A stretch of 64,000 nucleotides of DNA from Croceicoccus naphthovorans (GTDB lineage Bacteria; Pseudomonadota; Alphaproteobacteria; Sphingomonadales; Sphingomonadaceae), in NCBI RefSeq assembly GCF_001028705.1, contig NZ_CP011772.1, positions 61,077 through 125,076 of the forward strand, read 5' to 3'. Numbering within the stretch: position 1 is the first letter of the stretch; each line of letters opens with the position of its first letter. The translations under genes were made by a program, and so were the position numbers. The notes below the pieces were generated by a model. It searched no databases. It saw nothing but the letters and a program-made list of their open reading frames with translations, and was not told where the DNA came from. Below, one piece after another: positions 41,901-49,374 of this stretch.

Positions 41901-41978
41901 GTCCAGCAGGCAGTCCCCAATGGTTTCACCGTGCACAAGGGTGTCAACGGCAGCCAGATCGAGGTCAGGATAGGCTGA
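38904..41978 (+). CDS. sbcC: Exonuclease/ATPase subunit SbcC (Rad50-like)
   Basis: SbcC is the SMC-type ATPase that gates the SbcD nuclease. The 1024-residue product has Walker A GPTGSGKSS at residues 34-42, long coiled coils, and a zinc hook (PCPVCGAGDHP) with cysteines at about 517 and 520. The ABC signature LSGGETF lies near 925 and Walker B TIFIDEGFGSLD near 955. All functional motifs are present and the frame is intact. It starts inside the sbcD stop region (ATGA), so the subunits are coupled. It converges on the SMC-like gene. Confidence 0.93.
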   Translation: MRPVKLIISAFGPYGGVETIDFREATDAGLFGIYGPTGSGKSSIFSAIAFALFGEGAKEEQGIGTMRSDFAPEALLTEVSLQFELGEKRYFVRRIPDQTRPKSRGEGQTMQAHAAWLFDVSEIAVDDVGPDCCGTPIAERKVSDVVRHIEELLGYGAQQFRQIVLLPQGRFERFLVSNSKDRLEILRELFDVSLYRRLTEKLKADAAEVRREIEDGYRLNGQRLHAEGFASSDELGAGIASALERYELSRLTVAETTAALNAANSAFAAAQAQERLFGEVDAADAALKVLEGEITEFETRRARKSKAELARRMADLDNSLADARTRHAAAETALANAAGEATRARGAALAATAKLDDLRSREHELDGLARKIDELDRHKQVLVDSSERHRQHENALSALNGAKQVHEQAACNHQKAEQSFDEKSDSHAVAQRNTVERQRLIGERDKLKRELDSANAHLRASEAAEQAQADLEAASTAALDAQARHRSAEEDETAREHEFISAQASILAERLEDGMPCPVCGAGDHPQPAQGAGDAALLEKAWRGAQSASIAAAKLDREAQSRVSSATATLEARRATISDLPAPRRGIDEIDTDYRLAVDAIEELGEVADVTLLAKEVEELRERKLTTTAKLQQANSALSEATTAEAVARQAYTDRIASVPEELRDPAALQAAIEATTGELDLRKKAITDAIAQQQSDQAAQIKAEAAKQSAQVSLKDCADDIARKQAGFESRLVELDISEAVYRSAIPDIELIGELEETIAKFDKELAGARGRLSAARNAVGSAQRPSLEPFRLNCVQAQAAADEAARNSAGARQKHQSLIDLQTSLADELKNLQDLEQSSGSLRGLAEAFDGQNELRTTLETFAIGAMFDQVLEAANLRLDPMTGGRYRFERDTVSVGGRSKRGLDVRVHDIETGRAREIITLSGGETFIAALSLALGLSDIVEMTNGAIRLDTIFIDEGFGSLDTENDAGTLDQVLQVLQNIVGERRAVGLISHVPLVQQAVPNGFTVHKGVNGSQIEVRIG

Positions 41979-42038
41979 ACCTAATCCTGCTTCGGCGGTA
42001 CTCGAACGGCCCGCAAAGGCGAGGCGTGGTCGATATCT

Positions 42039-45000
42039 TCAATCGTAAAGCACTCCCAGCACCTGACGCGCGGAAATCATTAGTGGAGCTCCTTGTTCGC
42101 CTTCGATTGCTTCTGTTGCGATCACGATCGACGCACCGAGACCGCCGATCGTCTCGAACTGGCGGAGGTGAGCGAGGTTACCTGCGAGGCGCACGCCGAC
42201 GCGTTTGAAGAGGCTCGTGCCGTCGTCGAGCGTGACCGCAACTAGCCGACCTTCCCAACCGTCTAGATCTGTTGCGGTAAGTTCGGCACCACCCAGAACG
42301 ATCTGACCAGGCAGTGCCAGGGGCACCGCGCTTTCCTCCCGGACGCGATACGCAGTCTCGATCCGGGTGAGTTCCGGAGCACTCTCAACCGCTGTCGCTT
42401 CGCCGCCGCCAACCGGTGGCGGCATCGCAGTGAAGATCGCACCGACGATGCGGTGAAGGCGCACCTTGCTCTCATCATATGTCATCGTTGGTCGCCCGCG
42501 GCGCGGATCTGGCATCTGCGCAGATAACGAAACGCCCAGCGAGCCAGATGATTTGGCCATACGGCGAGCCAGCACCTGTTCGCGGTATAGAGCTACTACC
42601 AAATTCCGGTCGCGGCCGGGATAGGGTTCTGCCTCGACGATGGCGAGCGCACCGGCCGGAATGGCGAAGCCGAGGCTCTCGCCACGAATGTAGTATAGAG
42701 CTTTGCCATCGAACCAATGTCCGTCGAGCAGCTCCATGTCAAAGTCTTGCGAGCCGCCAGCGGGTGCCGCGCCGACGAACGCTGCGATATCAGGATAGAT
42801 GGATACCGAGAACGTGGGCTGCTCCATAAAAGGTAGCGCCACGAGGTTGTCGATAGCGGGACCGGCGGGCGCGAGCGGTTCGCGCCAACGATGCAGGCGG
42901 AATTGCTCATGAACCTTCTCGATCGAACCACGCAGTCGCACAAGATCCGCATCCACATGCTTCACGTCCATATAGGTCAGCGATGCTTTGTCGTGATGGG
43001 AGGTATTGAGCACCTGGCGTGGCGCCGCACCTTCGGCAAGCCCCGGATCGTCCACGAACCGCTTGAGAACAGGGTTGGTGAACAGCTCGCCACTTCCGCT
43101 GTTAATTAATCCACGCAATCGATCAACCAGCGGGAATAGCGTCAACGCCCGCGATGCAGTGGCATGAGCGGGCTCCACCAGGTCGTCGAAGAGGTCGCCG
43201 AGCCGCGCTTCGAGAAACACTCGGACGTCAGATGCATATGTCTGCGCCTCCGACGCGCCGTCTTCTACTGCCAGAAATTCCTGCCGTCGCCGATCCACTT
43301 CTTCGATTGCGGGCGACAGGCTGAGTGTTGGACGCACGGTATTCACTGGATGCACCGATAGATGCTCAACGCGGTCGTCGGAACGGCATTCGGCGACGAG
43401 TGATCGGGCGAACCGCCGGTCGTGCGTGGTGACCAGCAACTGTGCGCCGGCTGCCGCGACGCTCGCCAGGCCATGTGCGAGCCGCTGACGATTATCGTGG
43501 TCCAGCAGTTCCTGCGGGTCGTCGAGTACGAGCAGTGCCAGTCCTCCGCGTGTCGCAAGCACATGCTCACGAAATGCAAGGAAAAAGCCGAGCAGCGCGC
43601 CGCGCAGCGCCGATGCATTGGAGATGTGCTGGGCAGGCGCGGTCACACCGTCGCGGCCAACGGTTAGTTCCAGCACGCCACGCGCATTCATACCTGTGTC
43701 GGTCAGATCCGGGGCGAATGTCGTCGCGTTGCGGTAGATCGAAGTACGCCAGTGTTCTGACCGGTCGTGTAGCGTCCGACGCAACGTATCGACCTGCGTC
43801 TGTGCAAGGTTACCGAGAGGAACGAGCAGATCGAGAGCAGTTGCTGCTCGCCCGCAGGCGGCAATCCGCGTAGTCTTAGCGGCATGGTTGCCGCGCGCCG
43901 TCTCCATACGCCGGGTCTGTTCGATCGCTGCATTCAGCGGCGCCGCGCCGGCGACGATCCCTCGCAGCGTGGATAGGCGGACACCAATCGCTCGATCTGC
44001 GTCAGCGGCGCCGTCCTCGCCACGCCTGACTGCTTGAACGAAGCTATTGATCGCCCCACCGTTCGCTGCGCGCCATTCGGCGAAGGCAAGCGCACGCACT
44101 GTGCGGTCGATCATCTGTTGAAGCCCCGCGGCACCGGTCGCCAGCGCGACAGGCAGCAGGCGGGCGGCCGGTTCGGTGAAGGTGGGGAGCTTCGCGATGC
44201 GCTCGTCGATCAGCTTGATTGCGTCCGGTTGCAGGGCGACGAGAACGCCACGGAAAGGCTCGGTCGCGAAAAGCTCGTCCGCCAGGCCTGCCCGCAGCAG
44301 TGTGGCTGGTGTAGCCGGCAGATCGCCTCGCGCCTCTTTGCCGATCGCAACCGGTAGTTCCTGAATGAGATGCCCGCACCAGTGCGCCGACCATTCCGCG
44401 ATAGTCCGCGCGACCACTTCACGGTCGCGCGCAGCATCGGCGAGGTGATCGGAAACCGGGTTGCCAGATACCGGGTCACAGGCACCGTGGAGTTGGCCAA
44501 TACAGACGGGACAGGTGCCGTCGTCGACATGCTCATGGTCATGCATCCAAGTGGAAACCTTGGCGTAGAGCTGCGCACGGCGCGCGCGATCGGGGGCACT
44601 CTCCAGCTGTGCCAAGGTTGTGGCTTCGGCCTCTACCTGCGCCAGCAAAGCGACGACCGCGGCGACATCATTGGAGTCCACCGAGAGCGATGATAGTCGG
44701 GCAATCGATGGTAGCTCGCCCGCAGTTTTCAGCCGTTCGATAGCAGGCAGGATACTCGCTTCAAGGTCATCGCGCGCCTGTTTATTCTCGGCGTCGAAGC
44801 CGTCGCCCAGAACTTCCTGCGCATTCCTAAGCGCCGCTGCCTTCAGATCGACAAAATGCGTGCCAATCGCGCCAATCCGGTCTCTGGCTTGCGCATCGGT
44901 CACGGCAGGCGCGTCACCTTCAAATGCAATTGCCGGTGTCTCGGCGATGACGGCGGCGAGATCGTCGACAGCCTGCTGATACTGGTCTGCGATTCCATCG

Positions 45001-45941
45001 CGCTGGGATTCGAGCTCCGGCGTCGCTGTCTTCCTGATCCGCACTGCCATTTTCTCGGTATGCTTCGCGAGATCGACGAGGTCTGCAAGTCCGGTCAGGC
45101 GCGCCACGGATTCGCCAAGTTGGGATGCCGAGCCTACCGCCAGAAACGGCAGCAGTGCAGGCATCGTTGTGGCGATCCGCCACGCGATCGGATCGATTCC
45201 GTCGAGGTCGGGCGGAGTCTCATTGAGCTTTCCGCGCGATGACCGGGTCTGGCTGCGCCGGAGCGGGGGCAGAGGCGCGCCGTCGCCATCGGCAAAGGTA
45301 ACCTCAACCCAGCTGTCCGCCGGGATAGGTTGCCCGTCGGGGGGTAGTTCGGTTGATTTTTGGGGCATCGGCGTGATGGCCGACATCGGATGGGTGCTGA
45401 CGCTGTGATCGTCCCTCGCGATCTCACACGCAAAATCAAGAGTCCCATCCTCTGGGGCACGCTGCGAGCGGATCAGTTGACCGGTAAGGCACCAGACAAG
45501 AGCATTCGCGATCGAGGTCTTGCCAGACCCATTGACGCCCTCGAGCAATGTGATCGGCTTGCCAGGCTCGAACACGAACGAGGCGGGCGGTTCGGTCACG
45601 CGCCCATAGGCATGCAGCCCGGCAAAACGGTGCGCTTCAACCCTAACCAGCCGCAGCACCCGGGTCGGAGAAGCCGGCGCGGCATCTGCTGTGGCCAAGA
45701 TGGTGGGAGGTGGCGTGCCGATCGTGTCGATGACCGCCTCAGTATCTCCCACTGACAAATTGCCCTGCCATTTGGCCCGGTTGCGACGATACCAATCAAG
45801 CACCGCGCGGGCGTCGTCCGACGCCAGTGTTAATTGCTCTCCATTGCCAAGTGTGACGGCTCGACCGCCGATGAGATCGGCAAGCAAGGCATCGGTCGTC
45901 AGAAGATGAATATCGCGTGATGCTGCGGTGTCGTCAGCCAT
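42039..45941 (-). CDS. SMC/RecF-like ATPase with an S24/LexA-like C-terminal domain
   Basis: A 1300-residue protein. RLVRVEAHRFAGLHAYGRV and LLEGVNGSGKTSIANAL (Walker A near residue 134) open an SMC/RecF-type ATPase head. A CPVC hook-like motif lies near 475 and the second half of the head has LALLVLDDPQELLDHDN (Walker B near 803). The last 250 residues look like an S24 (LexA/UmuD) peptidase: ALYYIRGESLGFAIPAGALA with a candidate serine, but LARRM where a catalytic lysine is expected. The ATG at 45941 follows TGAGGACATT. It is transcribed alone, towards sbcC. I know of no named family with this fusion; a defence role is inference. Confidence 0.72.
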   Translation of the reverse strand: MADDTAASRDIHLLTTDALLADLIGGRAVTLGNGEQLTLASDDARAVLDWYRRNRAKWQGNLSVGDTEAVIDTIGTPPPTILATADAAPASPTRVLRLVRVEAHRFAGLHAYGRVTEPPASFVFEPGKPITLLEGVNGSGKTSIANALVWCLTGQLIRSQRAPEDGTLDFACEIARDDHSVSTHPMSAITPMPQKSTELPPDGQPIPADSWVEVTFADGDGAPLPPLRRSQTRSSRGKLNETPPDLDGIDPIAWRIATTMPALLPFLAVGSASQLGESVARLTGLADLVDLAKHTEKMAVRIRKTATPELESQRDGIADQYQQAVDDLAAVIAETPAIAFEGDAPAVTDAQARDRIGAIGTHFVDLKAAALRNAQEVLGDGFDAENKQARDDLEASILPAIERLKTAGELPSIARLSSLSVDSNDVAAVVALLAQVEAEATTLAQLESAPDRARRAQLYAKVSTWMHDHEHVDDGTCPVCIGQLHGACDPVSGNPVSDHLADAARDREVVARTIAEWSAHWCGHLIQELPVAIGKEARGDLPATPATLLRAGLADELFATEPFRGVLVALQPDAIKLIDERIAKLPTFTEPAARLLPVALATGAAGLQQMIDRTVRALAFAEWRAANGGAINSFVQAVRRGEDGAADADRAIGVRLSTLRGIVAGAAPLNAAIEQTRRMETARGNHAAKTTRIAACGRAATALDLLVPLGNLAQTQVDTLRRTLHDRSEHWRTSIYRNATTFAPDLTDTGMNARGVLELTVGRDGVTAPAQHISNASALRGALLGFFLAFREHVLATRGGLALLVLDDPQELLDHDNRQRLAHGLASVAAAGAQLLVTTHDRRFARSLVAECRSDDRVEHLSVHPVNTVRPTLSLSPAIEEVDRRRQEFLAVEDGASEAQTYASDVRVFLEARLGDLFDDLVEPAHATASRALTLFPLVDRLRGLINSGSGELFTNPVLKRFVDDPGLAEGAAPRQVLNTSHHDKASLTYMDVKHVDADLVRLRGSIEKVHEQFRLHRWREPLAPAGPAIDNLVALPFMEQPTFSVSIYPDIAAFVGAAPAGGSQDFDMELLDGHWFDGKALYYIRGESLGFAIPAGALAIVEAEPYPGRDRNLVVALYREQVLARRMAKSSGSLGVSLSAQMPDPRRGRPTMTYDESKVRLHRIVGAIFTAMPPPVGGGEATAVESAPELTRIETAYRVREESAVPLALPGQIVLGGAELTATDLDGWEGRLVAVTLDDGTSLFKRVGVRLAGNLAHLRQFETIGGLGASIVIATEAIEGEQGAPLMISARQVLGVLYD

Positions 45942-46148
45942 AATGTCCTCATATTGCTGAGACATTCTCGCGACAAAAATGATGGTCGTCCAGATCACGA
46001 CAGATAAATCGGCGACTTCACCACCGGCGTTGAACAACCGGTAGGCGAGCATGCCCGCTCAACTATGCTCCATTTCCCCAAATAGAATAGCTGCAATGTA
46101 CGCGTTCAAGCCCTTCGACCTGTCGGAATTCTCCAAAGCCTCCCCTGC

Positions 46149-46260
46149 AAATAAAGAGGCGGAACGTCGGGCGGGGGATGCGCCGACGTTCCGCCTCGGG
46201 CCGCGTGGGGCGGTTGCGGCCGTTGCATGGGGACGGGGACCCGCGGTTGGGTCCCCGTCC
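46149..46260 (-). terminator. Terminator pair downstream of the DUF736 gene
   Basis: Read on the minus strand, a 12-bp perfect hairpin (GGACGGGGACCC/GGGTCCCCGTCC, 46231-46260) comes first. A 15-bp perfect hairpin follows (arms 46183-46197 and 46156-46170) with TTTATTT behind it (complement of 46149-46155). The second is a strong Rho-independent terminator. Together they close the leading-region operon. The remaining part of 45942-46281 holds the SMC-gene promoter and nothing else I can see. Confidence 0.85.
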
Positions 46261-46281
46261 TTTCGGAGGAGCAGTTCAGGC

Positions 46282-46800
46282 TCAGGCGTCGACCATCGGC
46301 GGCAGGGCGCCTTCGTCTTCGCTGGTGCCGCTGTCCTTGGCGCTGCCACGACCGCGCTTTGCCGGGAGCGTCGCGGTGCTGTCACCGAGACCGTCGCCGG
46401 AGCTGTCGCTGTCGGAACCGGCATCGTCGCCAGCGAACATGTCGCCTTCGCCGTATTCGGCAGTGCCGAGCTGGCTGTTGCGCCGACGCGGACGCTGCCA
46501 GGCGACCGCCATGGTGCCGTCCTCGCGCGGGAACACGGCGATGTAGAGCGGCTGCGACATCGACGGATCGTCTATCTTGCCCTGGTAGAAGATCTCGCCG
46601 GTCGAGTTCGAGGCGAGTTCGAACAGGGCGCCGACGATGACCCAGCGACGCTGGTCGTTGAGCGCGACGATCTCGTACTTGGGCGCGCGCGGGTTGCTGG
46701 AGCTCACCGGCCGAAGGCCGATGGTGCGGGTGATGGTGAGCGTTTCGACAGAGCCGATCAGCTGGCCATTCGCGTTCTTGCGGATTTCACCGATATTCAT
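46282..46800 (-). CDS. DUF736 family protein with an acidic C-terminal extension
   Basis: A 172-residue protein. Residues 1-105 are a DUF736 domain (MNIGEIRKNANGQLIGSVET, RAPKYEIVALNDQRRWVIVG, AVFPREDGTMAVAWQRPRRR). It is widespread on alphaproteobacterial plasmids and resembles an SSB/OB-like fold in sequence feel, with no proven role. Residues 115-172 are an acidic Asp/Ser/Gly tail, longer than in the usual 100-residue members. AAGGAGAACG precedes the ATG. It has a G-tract leader (L2) and a strong terminator pair, so it is probably highly expressed from its own unit. Confidence 0.85.
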   Translation of the reverse strand: MNIGEIRKNANGQLIGSVETLTITRTIGLRPVSSSNPRAPKYEIVALNDQRRWVIVGALFELASNSTGEIFYQGKIDDPSMSQPLYIAVFPREDGTMAVAWQRPRRRNSQLGTAEYGEGDMFAGDDAGSDSDSSGDGLGDSTATLPAKRGRGSAKDSGTSEDEGALPPMVDA

Positions 46801-46832
46801 GGGGACGTTCTCCTTGAAGGATTGATTGCGAC

Positions 46833-46890
46833 CGGACCCCTTGTCCGATCACCATTCTTCCATCCCCCTTCCCTCCCGGCCGTCAGGCCG
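46833..46890 (-). promoter_or_regulatory. G-tract/hairpin leader L2 (DUF736)
   Basis: On the minus strand GGCC/GGCC arms (46889-46878), a GGGAGGGAAGGGGG tract (46877-46864), and CGGAC/GTCCG arms (46847-46833) precede the ribosome-binding site. CCTGAC lies on the 5' side. Confidence 0.55.
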
Positions 46891-46939
46891 AGACCTGCGG
46901 GCCATGCCCGCAGCACTTCTGAGGAGAGGCACGGAGAGA

Positions 46940-47275
46940 TCACCGGGAACCGCCCCGCCCTGCCCCCAGCAATCCGACAATCAGCGTGCTGATGGGCCGG
47001 GTCTGATCATGAGGGTTACGCAGCCGGTCGATCTCGAGGCGCGAAGCAAGACCATCCGGCACCTCGGCATAGTCGCGGACGAGCGCTAGCAGCGCGGAAG
47101 CGCTCGGGATTTCCCGGAAGGTGGTGCCGCGCCACAGGCGCACATCTGGATCGGGCGCGCCGTCGCTTGCGGCGAACACGGTGACGAAGAAGGTATCGAG
47201 CCCGGGGTCCCAACCCAGGGCGACCTCGAAGAGGTCGACATGGTTGGGAAGCGGTTTGAGCGAATAGCGCGACAT
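46940..47275 (-). CDS. Hypothetical protein downstream of DUF3768
   Basis: A 111-residue protein (MSRYSLKPLPNHVDLFEVAL at the start) with alternating beta strands in the first 60 residues and a helical end. It starts 5 bp after the DUF3768 stop, so both are on one transcript. No family is recognised. Small beta-rich plasmid proteins of this sort are frequent in leading regions. Confidence 0.65.
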   Translation of the reverse strand: MSRYSLKPLPNHVDLFEVALGWDPGLDTFFVTVFAASDGAPDPDVRLWRGTTFREIPSASALLALVRDYAEVPDGLASRLEIDRLRNPHDQTRPISTLIVGLLGAGRGGSR

Positions 47276-47280
47276 CTGGC

Positions 47281-47694
47281 TCAGTAGTCGGTCGCAAGCA
47301 TGACGGTGACCACCCGGTAGCTGGTCTGCTCATCCCACGGCGCCTCTGCGCCCCACTCAAATGTGCCGTCGTTCTCGTAGACATCGACTTTCCAGAAGAT
47401 CTTGCGATCAAGGAATGTCACCACGCCGAAGTCCCTCTCGCCGTTGGGGTCGTTGCCCGGATCGATCGGGGTTTCGCGAACGAGGCGGAGCAATGCAGCC
47501 TGGTTCTGAAATTGGCGCACCTGCGCAATGGCCGCATCGTCCGCGTCGCCCGCAAGCAGGTCGACGAGATTGCGGGTGAACACCATGCGGGAGTTCGCAA
47601 GCGTACCGGCACGCGCGGCATCGTTGAGCCGGGCGATCTCGCCGGCGCGGGACTGTTCGGCGGAAAGGCATGATGCCTGGGCAGGCTGGGCCAT
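47281..47694 (-). CDS. DUF3768 family protein
   Basis: A 137-residue protein of the DUF3768 family, recognised by FGVVTFLDRKIFWKVDVYEN and ASYRVVTVML-type end (TSYRVVTVMLATDY), preceded by ARLNDAARAG and VFTRNLVDLL. Its function is not established; it is found in plasmid gene sets with DUF736 and ArdC. The ATG at 47694 is chosen because AAAAGGAGC lies 8 nt upstream. Leader L3 lies directly behind. Confidence 0.82.
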   Translation of the reverse strand: MAQPAQASCLSAEQSRAGEIARLNDAARAGTLANSRMVFTRNLVDLLAGDADDAAIAQVRQFQNQAALLRLVRETPIDPGNDPNGERDFGVVTFLDRKIFWKVDVYENDGTFEWGAEAPWDEQTSYRVVTVMLATDY

Positions 47695-47717
47695 GGAAAA
47701 ATGCTCCTTTTGCAATT

Positions 47718-47775
47718 GATCGCCCGGTCCGATCCCCCTCCCCTCCTTGCCGGCGCTTGCCGGGTCAGGCGGGAA
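47718..47775 (-). promoter_or_regulatory. G-tract/hairpin leader L3 (DUF3768)
   Basis: On the minus strand CCTGAC, then GGAGGGGAGGGGG (47746-47734), then GATCG/CGATC arms (47734-47718), then the ribosome-binding site. The 5' part also has a GCCGG-rich inverted segment. Confidence 0.55.
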
Positions 47776-48001
47776 TGGGTTCGTCATCGTTGCTGGAGAT
47801 GACGACGCGGGTGACGATGCGCGCGGGCGAAGCGCGGCTCGCCAGGACGACGCGGAATGGTTGCAGGGGATTGCCGGTCTTCACCACGGCGGTGTCGGCG
47901 GCCATACGTTCAGCGACCTGGCTCGCGACACGGTTGGCATTTTCGATACTGCACAGCCGCGCGCGCTTGGGCGAGCGAGTGGATAAGGCAGGTTCGCTCA
48001 T
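47765..48001 (-). CDS. Small hypothetical protein coupled to the DUF6927-like gene
   Basis: A 78-residue protein (MSEPALSTRSPKRARLCSIE at the start) with a short beta-rich end (RIVTRVVISSNDDEPIPA). Its ATG overlaps the upstream stop (ATGA at 47998-48001), so it depends on translation of the preceding gene. Family unknown. Confidence 0.6.
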   Translation of the reverse strand: MSEPALSTRSPKRARLCSIENANRVASQVAERMAADTAVVKTGNPLQPFRVVLASRASPARIVTRVVISSNDDEPIPA

Positions 48002-48603
48002 GACACGTGCGGAGCTGCTGGAGGCGGGACGATGGTCCAGGCACGGCTCATCAGGTTCGTGATCCGCACGCCTACGCCGTCGGTCATGCGGCACAGCCGC
48101 GTCTTGTTGCCAGAGGCAACCACGCGGAACGTTCGTTCGCTGTGGCCATCGGTGAACGTCAGGGCTTCGGCAAGCACCAGCGTGTCGCCGGGCCGGGGCT
48201 TGCGGCGCGAGGTCAGCGCCAGTCGCTGGCGGCAATGTTCGCGCCAATGCGCGGCGTGTTCGTTCCTCGGCGAATCGAGCAGGTCAAGAATCGAAGCCGG
48301 GCAATCGTAGCGATACGGCCCCATGGATTCTTCCATGTCCTTGTATGCGAAGATGTAGCCGTCACGCGCCTTGGGGTTCCAGCGGATGAGGCAGATCGCC
48401 GCGAAGACGAGTGAGGTGCCATCGGACTCATAGCTCTGACAGGCAGCGTACCACGCGCCAGAACGGACCGAGGACTTGAGCACGCGCAGGCCCGTGGTCC
48501 GCCCCTTGTCCAGGTCAGGCGGGAATGTGAACTGGGCATCGAGATATGCCTTGGGCGTGGCATGCGGCGCCATGCCTGATGCGGTCATCGAGAGCCAACC
48601 CAT
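47998..48603 (-). CDS. Plasmid protein resembling DUF6927
   Basis: A 201-residue protein opening MGWLSMTASGMAPHATPKAY, which fits the DUF6927 family found on sphingomonad and rhizobial plasmids. The middle has a compact alpha/beta region (SLVFAAICLIRWNPKARDGY) and the end a beta-rich segment (TFRVVASGNKTRLCRM). Function unknown. It lies 9 bp after the upstream gene and overlaps the next by 4 bp, so it is the centre of a three-gene operon. Confidence 0.68.
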   Translation of the reverse strand: MGWLSMTASGMAPHATPKAYLDAQFTFPPDLDKGRTTGLRVLKSSVRSGAWYAACQSYESDGTSLVFAAICLIRWNPKARDGYIFAYKDMEESMGPYRYDCPASILDLLDSPRNEHAAHWREHCRQRLALTSRRKPRPGDTLVLAEALTFTDGHSERTFRVVASGNKTRLCRMTDGVGVRITNLMSRAWTIVPPPAAPHVS

Positions 48604-48612
48604 CGGGGCCTC

Positions 48613-49269
48613 CTATACGAGTTCGGTTTGTCGGGGTTCGAGTTCGAGGCGGGTCTCGCGCACCACGGTCGCGCGGAAGCGGACCGGAACGGCCAGCACC
48701 GCGATGTCGCAATAGTGATTGCGCTCGCCGATATAGTCCTGCCGCCCGTTGCAGCGGCGGAACATCACCTCGCGGCCCGCACCCATGCAGGAGAGCGCGA
48801 CCTGGATGTAGATCGCATCGGCATGAAGCGTGATCTCGCCCGAGACGGCGACGCCGCCTGGATTGACACGCAGGTCATAGTCGTCGGCACCAAGACCCAG
48901 CTGCCGTGCCGCAATCCTGAGCGCCGAGCGGGCTTCGCGCTGGAACACGCGTTTGGCTTCCGGGTCGTAGCCCACGCCGCGTCGGGCGAGCGCCACCAGC
49001 GCGGGCTTCGACTTCAATTCGTCGATCCGCTCGATGCATTGGCGGCGCAGCGGCGCATCTTCGGCGAAGGTCGCATCTGGGGCGTGGCCGAGCGCAATGC
49101 GTCCGACATGGCGGGCAAGCAGGATGGTCGCCGGATCGCGTGCCAGGTCGATTCCGGCATTGCGCGCGTCCTGCATTGCATCGATCACTGCCTGGGTCGC
49201 GGTCGGGATCGTTGACAGCCCATCGGGCTGGAGCGCCCGGCGGTAGCGGAAGTCGAGATCGTAGTTCAT
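48613..49269 (-). CDS. Hypothetical plasmid protein, first gene of a leading-region operon
   Basis: A 218-residue protein starting MNYDLDFRYRRALQPDGLST. The first half is helical, the second half beta-rich (YDLRVNPGGVAVSGEITLHADAIY-type strands, in two parts). CAAGGGAGCC lies before the ATG at 49269, which is preferred over a longer frame that would run into the leader. I recognise no family. Confidence 0.65.
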   Translation of the reverse strand: MNYDLDFRYRRALQPDGLSTIPTATQAVIDAMQDARNAGIDLARDPATILLARHVGRIALGHAPDATFAEDAPLRRQCIERIDELKSKPALVALARRGVGYDPEAKRVFQREARSALRIAARQLGLGADDYDLRVNPGGVAVSGEITLHADAIYIQVALSCMGAGREVMFRRCNGRQDYIGERNHYCDIAVLAVPVRFRATVVRETRLELEPRQTELV

Positions 49270-49283
49270 CGCATGGCTCCCTT

Positions 49284-49340
49284 GCGCCGGAAAGGCGCAT
49301 GGGCTGCCCACCCCCTCCCCTTCCCGCTCGCCGTGCGAGC
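49284..49340 (-). promoter_or_regulatory. G-tract/hairpin leader L4
   Basis: On the minus strand GCTCG/CGAGC arms (49340-49326) and GGGAAGGGGAGGGGGTGGG (49325-49307) precede GCGCC/GGCGC arms (49298-49284) and then the start at 49269. The tract has four runs of three or more G, enough for a G-quadruplex. Confidence 0.55.
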
Positions 49341-49374
49341 GCGGTTGAAGAGATTGGCGATGTGCTCTCAGCGA

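Noticed and set aside
47765..48247. A 160-codon reading of the small gene at 47765-48001
   Set aside because: The first 82 codons overlap the DUF6927-like gene in another frame and have no protein character; the ATG overlapping that gene's stop is the better start.
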